In this document: positions 45,318-56,995 of the stretch, in pieces
Layout: every line of letters starts with the position of its first letter
Numbering within the stretch: position 1 is the first letter of the stretch
Origin: Oscheius dolichura
Taxonomy: Eukaryota > Nematoda > Chromadorea > Rhabditida > Rhabditidae
Direction of reading: 5' to 3'
NCBI GenBank assembly: GCA_932521035.1
Contig: OW051494.1
Span: 8,294,001 to 8,358,000, forward strand
DNA length: 64,000 bases
Translations under genes and position numbers: made by a program
The notes under the pieces: generated by a model
Told to the model about the DNA's origin: nothing
The model's input: only the letters and a program-made list of their open reading frames with translations
The model's database searches: none

Positions 45318-48300
45318 CAATATTTCAAAACCCCTGGCTATAGTTGGTGTCTTCTCGTTGCCCTTTAATAGATTTCGACAGCGGAGATGAGCCGCTATTC
45401 ACAACTATGGAGCAGCAGTGAGTGGGGACAAAGACGGATGGACTTGTGTGGGGGGCATGCTAATGGCGGGAGAGGGTGGAAAAGCGACATTGGTTTCCGT
45501 GGTCATCTCTCCGGGGAATTTTAATGGATTTAGTAGCCCGGGGTGTGAGCCCCCTGCCCTCACCCCCTCCCTTCAAAAAGAAGAGGATAGGGGGCCAAGA
45601 TGACTGTAATTGGCAGCTAAATACACACCGGCCCGTGGCCGACGGGGAGACACAGTCTGCCCAGGTTGATTAGCATATCCGAGCGGTTCTCCTTTTTTCG
45701 CGCTCCTGTTGTTGTCCGGTCAAGCACCTCTTAGATGAGGGGGGAGGTACCCCCGCTGAGATGGATACATGTTGCCCGGAGCTTTTGCGGATTAGGTTGC
45801 AAACCTGCGTGGACACGGTGGCCAACAGAGGAGGCGGGCACTTCAAAGGGGAGAAGCGTGGCAACGGGTACCTTTGTATTTAAATAAAGCTCGCTACAGT
45901 AATCTAGACAACAAAGAGAATATTTTACCGTATTATAGGGAAAAAGAGGTTCAAATTTTGGAAGGTACCGTAACTTCTGGTGCGCTACCTTCAGTTACAC
46001 TCAATGGACAAGCGGGTGGAGAGCAAAATGGGGATATTGGGAAACACGCCTCGTAAAACAAACTCCTGATATTCTTAAAGGGAAGTTTTAACCGTAACCC
46101 GTACAGAAATATAGGTAAACCCGTATAAAAAGCAAAATTGACGGTAGGTCCCGATTCCTGGCAGCCATCGCCGGTAAAGCGGTAGCAAGAAGGACAGGGA
46201 GACCGGGTGATTCGTGGACTTGGCAAGGATAGAAGCTTCAAGTTTTTTGAAAGAAATTGTTTACCGTAACCTAGTTAAAAATTAAATGAAAGAAGGGTGG
46301 GAAGAGTGCCCCCCGCGGCCAGTGCCCGGCTGTTCGAATTGTTTTATTCCTCCTCAAGCGTTCGTATGCAAATCGGGCCGTGGATGCTCCTCACACTTCC
46401 TCCCCTTCATCCACTTATTATAAGGTCCCGAGGGCTAATCAGCTGCCTATTCGAGATTTGGGGGAGGGGGCAACGAAGTGCGGCCAGCTAGAGCAAGGAG
46501 CGTAAGAGTGTGTGGAGCCGTACCAATTGAATTACTTCTACATGAGCTTTGATGAGAGGAGCAAGGCAAGTTAAGGACAACCTATAGTCTTTCTTAAACA
46601 TGGAAATAGTATAAAGAAGGATCTAAACGAGGAGAAAAGGGGGAAATGACCATGCGGAAGGAGTAATTAGGCGCCTCCCGAACGGTCTCTCTCTGGGGCG
46701 GCGAAAGCGCCAAAACACTCGACTCTCAGGGTCAAAAGTCTCTGCCAAAGAGGTGAAAAACGCTCCGTTTTCTCTTTTATTCCATCAACTTTCGAAAAAA
46801 GGGGAGAAAAACCATGGGAAAGTGAGAAAAGCGCCGGTGTTCACTTGGTTAACCTTGAAATGAGAGAGCGATAAATCAGTTGAACGCGACTCGAAGACAA
46901 AAGAGCTTCTCTCTCCTTGAGTTTTAAACGAGTTGAGAAGGGAAACGGGTAGAAAAACAAGGGGAAAGAGCAATGTTCCGTGTTTTTTCTTCCAGACGCT
47001 GCAGGGATAACAAGATTTGCACTTTGAATAGTGGGGAAGAGAATAGAGAAATAGCGAAAAAGGGAAATATGGGGATTTCCCTGCTGAAGAAGAGAGTTCC
47101 GCAGAGAAATTGGTCATTTTTATGGGGGGTTTCCGCCATATTTTTAGAAGAAAACGGGAAACAGAGCCTAACAAGGTAAGCCACAATTTTATAGCTAAAA
47201 ATAGCTGATTCTTCGTTTTTTGGGTTCTCCTTGAGCTAATAAAGGTTCCTGGAAGGACTAGCAGCCCTTTTCGGAGTTATTTCACATCTGGAGAAGAAAA
47301 AAGATTCGGAAAAGGCTTTAAAGAAGGAAAAATACGTTCTGCTACCGCAGTTAGACAGCGAGAACTCTGAAATTCGTCATTCTTATCATATTCCCATCAT
47401 TCGTGTTACCGTAATCAATTTTCAATCCCCTGAAGAAGAGGAAGGGGAAAAAAGGAGCCGTGGATTGGAAAACGGTAAAAAATGCATTGGAAAATGTTTA
47501 AAAAAACGGCTAGGGCAGACGTCTGTTTCCTGTACCCGACCTCAAAAACACTTGATTATTGTAATTGCCCCCCTAGAGATGGGTAAACCCCCGGCGCCGC
47601 CGAGTATTAGACGTCATCTCTAGTAGCTGGAACGGCTGCCCCTCTTACCCCCTAAAAAATGAAAGTACCCTCCACTTGTCCCCCATCTGCACGGCATTCC
47701 TCCACCTCCCCCGTGCCGTCGTCTCCCGGTTCACCTTCATCTCCACTTCACTGAGCAACGACACCACTACCCCAACTCGTCTCCCTTTTTGCTCCCCCGG
47801 CGCCGGATACACTGTTTTCCTTCGAGCCTCCCTCCTCTCCTTAGTCGTCGCGCATTAGCATATAAACAAAAAAGAGCTCAAGTGGTTGTCGGCGATGGGT
47901 CTAAGTGCCTCGTTGGCGCGCCGCTTTGGGGCCATATTAGAGAAGGGAAAAAAGTAAGAGAAAGAGAAAGAGAAAAGAACTAGAAGAAGAGAGAAAGAAA
48001 ATGAAAATATTAGTCAACGGGGCCGGATGATGTGGTCTTTCGGGTCAATTTAAACGTAAATTAGGTTATGCACAGACCGGGGCAAGGAAGAGAGGGAGGA
48101 GAGGAGAAGAAACCCCCGTTTTGGGCAGAATTACGCAGGGGAGATGAGCAGAAAACAAGAAAAACAGCCGGGAAAGGCGGATATTTGGATAAGGAATCAT
48201 AAGAAACAGGTCGGGTCAGATGAAGTCGCGCGCCACCCGCTGGGAATGGAAGACAGGTGCACGCAAGGCGGTCTCTCTCTGTCTCTCTTGTTCTTTCCCT

Positions 48301-48436
48301 GCCCAGGGAAGGAACACGTTCTTATATAATGAAGAGGTGGTCAAAAAGTGATGACAGCGAGGAAAATAAACAAATTGGATAAAGAGAAAAGAGGGATAGA
48401 ACAGATTGGGCGGCCCAGATGTGGTTTCTCCCGCCT

Positions 48437-48532
48437 GTGGAACTCCTACAACCTTGGCAACTCGAAGTTCCCCGGATTGAATTGCTCTCACAGTACAAAT
48501 TTTCGTTCTGCCAAGGTTGTACCGGTACCACA
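48437..48532. mobile_element. MITE-like element, cluster copy 1
   Basis: TACAACCTTGGCAA (48447-48460) is inverted as CTGCCAAGGTTGTA (48508-48521), and the outer ends GTGGAACTCC and CGGTACCAC extend the pairing. Length is about 96. The layout is the same as the ACCCGTA..CTCGGCA family, with a diverged core. Confidence 0.5.
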
Positions 48533-48620
48533 ACGGGAAGATTCGCTCTAGTTGAAGAAAAGGAGCAGGAAGGACGAAAAAATCTTTTTCTTTGAAGGCA
48601 TCCAATGACTTCTACCCGTT

Positions 48621-48693
48621 CTGTCCCCATAAATTCTCGGCGGAGAGTATTTATTTCGTGCTTTTTTCCTATCACCGAGCTTATACGAGTGCC
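48621..48693. mobile_element. MITE-like element, cluster copy 2 (decayed)
   Basis: CCCCATAAATTCTCGGCGG and TCACCGAGCTTATACGAGTG form a weaker inverted pair, related to the family termini. Several mismatches make this the least certain of the three neighbouring copies. Confidence 0.3.
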
Positions 48694-48783
48694 AAAATAG
48701 GGGAAAGCGGTAGTTCAAATGAACAAAAGGAACCAGTGAAGGCAAGAAGCTCTTTTGGAACCCGTTGGTTTCATTTTCCGCAC

Positions 48784-48879
48784 CTGTGTACCCCTACAGT
48801 CTCGACAGATGATTAACTGTACCTCGAAGTTGGTAAGCCTTGTTAGTAACTTACTGCCGAGGTTTTACGGGTACCACAG
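48784..48879. mobile_element. MITE-like element, cluster copy 3
   Basis: CTGTGTACCCCTACAGTCTC and the inverted CGAGGTTTTACGGGTACCAC define ends of about 25 bases with several mismatches. The right end carries the family consensus CTGCCGAGGTTTTACGGGTA. Confidence 0.5.
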
Positions 48880-49599
48880 AATGGGACAAAGTCAACGGAG
48901 TCGGTTTGGAGGGGTTTATAAGCAATTCTTCGATTTTCTTGGGTAAAAAAAGGGAAATTACAGTAGTTTCCCCATTGAAGAGTATACAAATGCCCAGAGA
49001 TGACTAGCAGAAAGAGAGCAGTAAATCCTATGGTGACTAGTGACCACGACTAGCTGATTGGAATCTAGCCCCCGTCTCTCTCCCCCTCTCCTCCTTAGGG
49101 CGTTCATTTCCGCTAGCTCGAAAAAAGTGGCATCTCTCCCATATAGACAGGCACTTTTCCTCTTCTGTCGGCCAGCTTTTGATGTTCGGAAAATGGGTCA
49201 GTCGACACAGGGCGCAGTTAAAAGGAGAGGGGGAAACATGCAACTGTACAGCATAATTAGACCGGAATGTCGCGTGCCGGGGAAGATGTTGTGGTTTGAA
49301 ATTATAGGGTCAGAAGGGATCAAGAACATAGAGAGACGGCCAGGTGACTGCGGCAGTGGTGTCAATTAGTCCCCTATTTGTACAAGGCGCTTACAAACGG
49401 GCAAGATGCTCGCCGTCGCCACTCGCCAGAGGCAACAGACCGGAAAGGCTCGCTGGGAAAGGCAAACTTTTTCTCTAGAAAAAAGCTGCTTTTAATTTTT
49501 TTTTAAATAGGGGCACAAAGAGGTGTTACTCTAGGACTCCCACCAGGAAATCCTGAACCAGTGAACAGAGAAGAGAAGCCGTTGAGAAAAACGTTTATT

Positions 49600-51555
49600 T
49601 CACTGATCTTCAAGAGGAATGACAGATTTAAGGAAGAGCTTCTTTCGAAGGTTGTAATATCTGGGTTCAAAAGGCGACTCAATGGGGCAATGACCCCATC
49701 GGTGCCATTCGATGTCTGTGGGCTTTTGTAGTTTGTACTCATGAAAATAAAAGTAAGCTCGGAACTTCCCATAAAGATACTTGACAGCTTCGTCTCTTAC
49801 ATGTTCAGGAAGTGATTCTTTCAGAGGACGGCAGTAGCTTAAAACATCCATTGCGCCCTAAATATATTAGATATTAAAGGAACAGTAAGGGCTAGTTTTC
49901 CCGGTTACTGTTGCGAAAATGGAGATATTATTTTTTGTTTTTTTTTTGTAGATATTTTTGTTGTAAAACTGTATGAAATCAACTCTATCAACAAAAAAAT
50001 ATCAAAAACCGCAGAACATGCTGTTTTGATGCGAAAATGCAGGCGTCTGCAGGCTTTGCATGCTCTTTACGCGCCCCGCCTGCAGGCGATCGTCATTTGG
50101 ACGCCTGCGTTGGACGGTTTTGAGCACTTTGCATGCATTTTTCTGCTTATTCTGATATTTTTATGAAAAACAAATTAGTGCATGATGATCAGTGAATTTT
50201 TCTCTACAAAATAAGACCAACTTGTTTTGTAGCCCATACGTTCCTTTAACCCATTCATTCCCATGTGTTCAAAAATGAACATTTTTTGCCTTGGTCCCCC
50301 CTTTGGTGTTTTTCGTTCAAGTTGGAAAATTTTTTTCTTGAAAAATAGGTTCATTTGATAGCGCCTCTGGCCGTCAGATAGCTGAGCTGGTTTCTAACGG
50401 TTTGGAACGTCACAGTGAGGAATCGACAGCGTTTTACCAGAATTAAGCATTTTTCTATGAGTGGTCTACTTTTGTCGAGGCTTATAGAAGGGCTTAATTC
50501 TGGTAAAACGTTGTCGATTCCTCACTGTGACGCTCTCAAGCTGATGAAAGAAATTCTCCTTGTAGACGGCGAGAGACGCCATCGAAGGGATCTACTCTCA
50601 TCTCTCAGTAAAAAATTTCTTGAAATGGGAAAGTCGGGCAAAAATGGGTTAAAGAGTAGTGGCATACTTACCTTAAATAAAAAGTATCCCCAAACAACCG
50701 GCCGCTGAAAACTTTTATATCCATAACTAGGTCTAATATTTGGAATCATAAAAAGCCAAGAAATCTTCGGAGTAGTCGTTGTGTAGATGATGGAAATCGC
50801 CTCCAACCGCCTGCAACTTCTCCAAAGGCGCGTCAATACGGCGAGTGAGGACTGAACCGCCTATTACTGTATTTCCTGTGGCAGTCATCACCTTTCTGAT
50901 AGTCTCAACTATAATATGATCAGGAATAGCAGCCATATCTATCGTTCTAATCCCTCTCGAGTTCAATTCTTCCCATTTGGATTGAATTGTGTAAGTGAAA
51001 AACCATCTGAATGAGGGGGGTCTGTATATTCTGCCTCTCTCCCTTCTCATACTTGCTCCGGATTTTCTTTCTCTTCTTCACTTCGGCTCTCAGCTTCTTA
51101 TTCATCTTCTCCAATAGAAATTGTTCCATTTTATAACCATTAATAAGGTCCACAGCCTCATATTCAAACGTCACATGATGATGAGACAGATAGGACTTGC
51201 TACACCGAATGCTCAACAGTTTCATTGATTTTTCATCTTCTGGATAAGTCTGAAAGGGATAAAAATAGTCAATAATAATAATAATAATGGACCGTGTTAC
51301 CGGCCGCTGCCGGAAGTTCAGGTCTCTACTTACCTCTTGGAAGAATTTGATAATCTTCCGCAGCAATACGACATCCGGCATATCAGAGAGGGCTTCCTCG
51401 GCCGTTTCCATGGCATTTTTTGACGTTAAACACATTTTGATAATAGTCGCCACCGGCTGCTATAGTGAACACCAAGAAATTTACAATAAAGAGGGTCAAC
51501 AAACTCTGTGGAAGATCTTCAGCTGATAGTCCTTCGGGATACGGCTCCAAGCCAT
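49600..51555 (-). CDS. F-box-like gene of a nematode-expanded type, structure uncertain
   Basis: The ATG at 51555 opens MAWSRIPKDYQLKIFHR, which joins over a 46-base intron to QPVATIIKMCLTSKNAMETA. Together this resembles an F-box (IP.DY.LKIF....ATI.K.CLTSK), the Skp1-binding motif of SCF ubiquitin ligases. The next exons give LLRKIIKFFQE and TYPEDEKSMKLLSIRCSKSY, then a Lys-rich helix (MNKKLRAEVKKRKKIRSKYE). The C-terminal exon (about 49857-49600) encodes MDVLSYCRPLKESLPEHVRD through CPIESPFEPRYYNLRKKLFL, and AATAAA directly overlaps the stop. Between 50700 and 51010 coding-like blocks occur in different frames without an intron I can place, so the gene may be frameshifted, mis-sequenced or have cryptic introns. 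It diverges from the MSP gene across about 360 bases. The downstream domain is not recognised. Confidence 0.45.
50408..50532. mobile_element. Foldback element with 41-bp near-perfect inverted repeats
   Basis: The 41 bases starting CGTCACAGTGAGGAATCGAC at 50408 are repeated in reverse complement at 50492-50532, with one mismatch and a loop of about 43 bases. It sits in the long intron before the last exon of the F-box-like gene. As RNA it would form a strong hairpin. Confidence 0.75.
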
Positions 51556-51916
51556 TCGCGAGTAATTCTTGGCCATGAGGAAGGGAGTAGAAATATTGCC
51601 GGAGAGGACTATTTTATCCACAAATTTAGGCATTACGGAATAAGACAGAGGTTTAGAGTTGAAATGAATGAGTCGATACTCGAGCAGTAAGGCGGTACTT
51701 TGAATAGGAAGAAATCGATAGGAGAATGGCCTCGGCTTGCTCCTTTGTCTGCCCTATAAAGCGATACCGTAATCCTGGCATGGAGAGAAGGAACATCTAA
51801 TCCCTTTCCCGATTTTTACAAGAAAAATTCGTCAAAATCCGTATAATCCCTTTCCTGTTTTCCATTAGCTGCATTTACTCCAGTTGATTCATTTCGAACC
51901 CTTCACTCTGGAGAAG

Positions 51917-52515
51917 ATGGGCGATCAAGGAATATCTCTGGATCCTCAACGTGTTTCATTCTCGAACACGAAGACGACAGCCACTGTGAAGATTAAAAAT
52001 AATCTCAACGAACACATCATTGTCAAGGTATTTTTGGCTATTTTACCGTATTTGCCAACTTAGAGTCGCGCGCGCCCGCAATTTTGCTCTTTTGCCCATA
52101 AAACTGCAATTTTCTCGCGATTTTGACCATCATTTTGAAAAAGAGACATATCACCGTGATCAGGAGAAAAGGGCGCATCTTCCAAGTCCAAGTACTGTAA
52201 TTTGGCAACAGTTACGTTAATTTACAGCCTTCTTTTCAGGTGAAATGCACTTCAAATTCTCTTTTCACCATTCATCCGCCCGTATTTGGCATGAATGAAA
52301 ACGATGACACGTCTGTCAGCTTGATTTGCAAAGATCCGGCAGCATTTGAAAAAGATAAAGACAGTCACTACTTCCAATTTTACTATTTCAAAGCTAAAAA
52401 GGAGGAAAAGAAGACGGCTCGCCAAGTCTTGGAAGCTCGTAAAAAAGGACCCCAGTGGATGGCTACGCACGACGGGAAGACGAAGATCTGTGTCGACTAC
52501 GACGAGAAGAAATGA
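51917..52515 (+). CDS. Major sperm protein (MSP)-domain protein
   Basis: Two exons (51917-52027, 52240-52515) encode about 128 residues, essentially one MSP domain. It starts MGDQGISLDPQRVSFSN and continues TATVKIKNNLNEHIIVKVKC, TSNSLFTIHPPVFGMNENDD and KDSHYFQFYYFKAK, the Ig-like beta-sandwich pattern shared with VAP and sperm-specific families. The C-terminus is more charged than canonical MSP (KKEEKKTARQVLEARKKGPQ). Canonical MSPs are about 127 residues and form the filaments of nematode sperm motility; this sequence is divergent and closer in style to the SSP/MSD small MSP-domain families. Fit to filament assembly is not established. The start is chosen by length and the acceptor-free 5' leader. 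It is divergent from the F-box-like gene. Confidence 0.85.
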
Positions 52516-52743
52516 AGCCGACCCATCCGTCCCTCTCTCACTTTGGCCGTGATGATTTGGTGATCTAATCACATCAAAACATAAAAATCGGATTACGACC
52601 GTGTGTTCTTGAGCCGGGAATTCTCTTCTTTAGCTCGTTTACCCTTGTTTTCGTGAAGAAAATGGCTCCAGGGGGAATCAATCTTTTAGACGGGTTACTG
52701 TAACTGTAAAAGAACAACAACAATAATAGGGAGACAGATCAAT

Positions 52744-53805
52744 TTATTCGGCAGTTTCAGTTGGAGAAATGGTGAAATCGTTGGGGTAGACTTCTTTGAT
52801 AAATCGGTCCATATATTGTACCAGGGTGGGGTACTTGGTGTGGATGATCTCCTTGACGTAGGTCTGATACGGCAGGTAGTAGACGGTGGCCAGGTGGCCG
52901 AAGACGGTACAATCCGGCTGAAATTTGGATATTTGCCTTTTGAGACAGAAAGCATACTGTGGTTGGATGATCGCCGAAGAGAAACGATTTCTCGCCGAGG
53001 ACATCCCGAACCGCATCGAGGTCCTTATTCAGGAGCATCTTGAACTCTTCATCGGTGAACATTCCAAGCGATGTGCCAATACGTTTACTAGCCTGTAAAT
53101 AAAAGTTAAAATAAAGTAAGAAGTGGAAAATGTTACCTTGCTCTTGAAATTCCAGGAAAGAAAAGGCTTGGCAATGGTTTGAAGGGGTCCCGGGACGGAA
53201 GAGCTGGCCAGGACGGTATCCACCAACGGTCCCGGGTTGTCATACAGCTTGAACTTGTAGATCAGGCTGAAAATATTACACCCTTGACCGTAATGAATGG
53301 ATAAGCAAACAGTTTCGTGGTGGTGTCGTTCCCTCTGATTCATTGGAAACAGAGCGTCTCCAGTTTATCAACACTTAGTCAGAGCTACTGAAATTTTGGC
53401 CCCTGACCCACAGTAGGCCAAAATAAAATGTAGAAAACCTACTGGAAAGTGTGTGAATCGACCATTCTTTCCACACATCTGGCTACGGCTTCCTGCTCCA
53501 TCGGCAAATTGGGAATCTTGAAGTGTTCCTTGAGTCGTTCTTGAATAATCTGGGAGTCAGCAATCTCCTGTCCATTTAGGTGAATAAATGGGACCAATCC
53601 ATATTTGGACCTCTTCGTAGTGATGATTTTGTTCTAAAAATAGGAAATTTTGATCTAAAATCAGGGAAAAATGTACCTCATATGGGATATTATGGATCCG
53701 GAGGAAAGATTCAATCTTCAGACAGAAGGGCGACACATTGCGGACGGTTTTGGCCGGGGGGAATTGGTACAGGTAGACGACGTCCTTCTTACTCTCGGCC
53801 GTCAT
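52744..53805 (-). CDS. CDR / failed axon connections-like GST-fold protein, copy A
   Basis: Five or six exons start [20 protein letters not shown], then [19 protein letters not shown], a thioredoxin-like N-terminal half. Next are [20 protein letters not shown] and the all-helical GST-C-like half with [30 protein letters not shown] and [20 protein letters not shown]. The end is [19 protein letters not shown]. This is the metaxin/FAXC/CDR superfamily. C. elegans CDR proteins are cadmium-inducible and lysosome-linked; Drosophila Fax acts in axon growth. The hydrophobic N-terminal anchor known from some CDRs is not seen here. The Cys in SPFC sits where GST-like active residues lie. It is a tandem paralogue of the next gene. 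Confidence 0.85.
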
Positions 53806-53948
53806 TTTTCCCTCTAGAAAATTGTATTTCTGCTATAAAATAAGGTAAAGGAACGACGAACAAGAAGAAAACCAGGTGAAGTCAAGAATATTAGACCCGG
53901 CTTTTGACCAGAATAATTAAATGAAAACAAAAGAGAGGAATAATGAAT

Positions 53949-55411
53949 TTATGCGGCAGTATCAGTTGGTGAGACGGTGAAATCGTTGGGGTAGACTTCT
54001 TTGATAAATCGGTCCATATATTGTACCAGGGTGGGGTACTTGGTGTGGATGATCTCCTTGACGTAGGTCTGATACGGCAGGTAGTAGATGGAAGCCAAGT
54101 GACCGAAGACGGTACAATCCGGCTGAAATTGGACACTTTCTTCTATTTTTCAATAAAAGCATACGGTAGTTGGACGATCCCCAAAGAGGAACAATTTCCC
54201 ATTGAGAAGATCCCGAATAGCATCGAGATCCTTATTCAGGAGCATTTTGAATTCCTCATCGGTGAACATTCCAAGCGATGTATTGATACGCTTTCCTGCC
54301 TAAAAGTTACGGGGTCAAAATGGATCAAATGACTAAAAATAGTACCTTGCTCTTGAGATTCCAGGAAAGAAGAGGCTTGGCGAGGGGTTGAAGAGCTCCG
54401 GGGACGGAAGAGCCGGCCAAGACGGCCTCAACCAAGGGGCGAGGATTGTCATAAAGCTTGAACTTGAGGATCAGACTGAAAAGGAGTGATTTCAAAGGTG
54501 AATCAATGGAAATCGCTGAAGTTTCTGAAGATATGACTCGAAGCCGCTAAAGGCTTTTTTTACAAGTAACTGGTTATTTCAACCAGAGTGCCCTGCAAAA
54601 AGCCCCGTAATCCTGTCGAAGCCGCCTCTCTAAAGTCGTTTTTTGCCATTCAAACAAACAATTTGCTCAAGGGTTTCACAGAAAAGAGACTAGAGAGACT
54701 AGAAAAGCTAGAAATAGGGAAAGAATCAGAGTTTGGATTCCCCAAGCTCGTGGAGATCTTTTTAGGTTAGAATCTAGCTCATTTGGCTGCCTCATTCCCC
54801 TTTTAGCACCCAGATTTCTTTGGCTTTTCCCCGCACTTTTTTAGCCCTAGTGACCAAGTTCCATGGAATTCGAACCGTAGCAACTGAATAGGCAAACATT
54901 TTTTTTTACAAAAAGTGACACTGTCCGGTGTGATTCATTGGGAACAGAAGCTGACAATACCCCAATGTTTCCCGTTTACTAATATTGGCTCTTGAGTCAG
55001 AGACCCTGACTCACAGGTGGACAAAAGAAAAGGATGGAAAACCTACTGGAAAGTGTGCTGGTCGACCATTCTTTCGACACATCTGGCCACAGCCTCGTCT
55101 TCCATTGGGAGATTGGGGACTTTGAAGTGTTCCTTGAGTCGTTCTTGAATAATTTGAGAGTCGGCGATCTGCTGTCCATTCAACTCAATAAATGGGACTT
55201 GTCCGTATTTGGACCTCTTCGTAGTGATGAATTTGTTCTAAAAAATTGGAATTTTAGACTAAAAACTCAGGAGAAAACGCACCTCATAGGGGATATTATG
55301 AATCCGGAGGAAGGATTCAATCTTCAGGCAGAAGGGCGACACATTGCGGACTGTCTTGGCCGGGGGGAATTGGTACAGGAAGACGACGTCCTTCTTACTC
55401 TCAGCTGTCAT
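53949..55411 (-). CDS. CDR / failed axon connections-like GST-fold protein, copy B
   Basis: Same exon plan and start ([20 protein letters not shown]) as copy A, with small changes such as [20 protein letters not shown] and [10 protein letters not shown], and ending ISPTDTAA. One intron is much longer (about 54.48-55.03 kb). The exon encoding [20 protein letters not shown] through [11 protein letters not shown] is nearly identical in DNA to that of copy A, while other exons and all introns differ more, suggesting gene conversion. The role is as for copy A: a cytosolic or membrane-associated GST-like protein whose substrate is unknown. The long upstream region (55.41-57.0 kb) may hold its promoter. 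Confidence 0.85.
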
Positions 55412-56995
55412 TTTTCCCTCTAGAAAATGGTATTTTTGCTATAAAATAAGGCAAAGAAATAGCGGACAAGAGGAAAAAGTTCAAACGCGACCAACTGGTG
55501 TTGTCAGTCGGCCGGCATTCATTCACGTGGAGGGGAGAGTAAATATGACAAGTGTGCATGGGAATAAATAAGGTTGGAGTAACTCTCTGGGTTACTCTCA
55601 AAAGAGAAGAGGCACACGGGGGGAGAAGGTAACACTAGCTTGATCATACAAAGTATTGACACAAACCGATTGACCCCGAGCCGGGAAGAGATAAATGAGT
55701 AATGAGAGATGACAGAGATGATATCAGAGCGGGTGAGAGAGGGCAGCGGGGGGAAAGGTCACATATCCATGGGAGAGAGCGAAAGCGGGAGACGCGAGTA
55801 AGACGGAGAACAGTGGCAGAGAGCCAAGTCATGCCATTGAGTCAACTGTGACCTCTGGACTCGGCCAAGGAGAGGGAGAAGGCGGGTAGAACGTTCATGG
55901 CGCTAGAGACAGTCTTGGGGGCATTTCGCCAGGAGTTACTGGGTGGGAGGGAGGTCAAGTTCTGGGGGAAAACTACTCAATCGAAACCAATTTTTGAATG
56001 GAAATGAAGCTCCCTTTCAACTAAACAAGCCGGAAAACTTTTCTGTTGCTGTTTCATAGGTTCGGTTTCAAATTGACCTGCTTGTTCTCCTAATTAGGGG
56101 CGGCTCCTCTGAGGCAACATTTTGATTTGAAATGGAATGAGGCCTTCCCTTCGAAAATACAAGAAAATGGAGACAAAGTCAAGGTCTGCAAGAGTAAAAG
56201 CCGTTTGCAGAGTTGGTACGTGACAATTTGAAAGAAGCGGTTGTTTGAAAAGCGTATCCACCCGCAATTGTACTATCTAGCGCTTGTGCGTTTCTCTGCC
56301 CGCAAGATGACCTTTAGATGACTGACGATGACGCAAGTTGATAACGGGTCATTTTTGCCGGGTGCACATACCAAAAATATCTCCTCTTCTGACTATAAAA
56401 GTATCAAAAAGTCACCGAAAAGAAGAGGAACCAAGCGGACAATTGACAGCGGAGAGAGGTGATAATGGCCTCCACGTGGGTCACGGCAATTTGAGGGCGG
56501 CCCGTTGGCACAAGTGTACCAACAGAGAAATAACCTTGGATCGGGACCGGTATTTGTCATCAAATTGCCATCCCCACCCCGAAATGGAAAAGAGCAGAAA
56601 AAGGAGGAATTGGGCAAAGTATATCGGCCGGGAATGGCGGCTAATGCGGTGATGGGATCAATTATACGCTCTTTTTTGACAGTTGCCCCTCTCTCGCCGG
56701 GAAATCTGCTCCCGGTGGCGAATTCCACCCATTCCACTGGTTCAAAAGATTCTAAAGAACTTCTTCGCCGTGTGTAAAAGTGCAAGAAGATTTTTTCCCG
56801 TCGGAAAAAAGCCAAGGAACCTCCAATTCCAGCCCAGTTTGAAAGACAAGGCCTGCGCGGCTTATCGGCCACAAAAGAAACGGAGAAAACTGAAATTTCG
56901 CCGAGTTCAAACTGTAAAGAAGAGAAAACAACAAGTATAACACAATATTTACCAAATACAAAAATAATATTTACACAAAAAAAGAAGAAGCGGCT
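55412..56995. other. Gene-free stretch between CDR copy B and the proline-rich gene
   Basis: No supported exon. Short open frames on both strands lack splice continuity or family motifs. The DNA is purine-rich, with GAGAG-type runs near 55.7-55.9 kb. Confidence 0.4.

Larger units (their letters stand above)
43049..49599. other. Gene-free stretch of about 6.5 kb upstream of the cadherin
   Basis: No spliced or single-exon gene could be supported. Frames here are purine/pyrimidine-biased and short. The segment includes a 15-base G run at 45303-45317 and many TAC[C/T]GTAA motifs. Three inverted-repeat elements cluster between 48.43 and 48.88 kb. The part next to 43049 is the likely promoter region of the cadherin gene. 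Confidence 0.45.
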
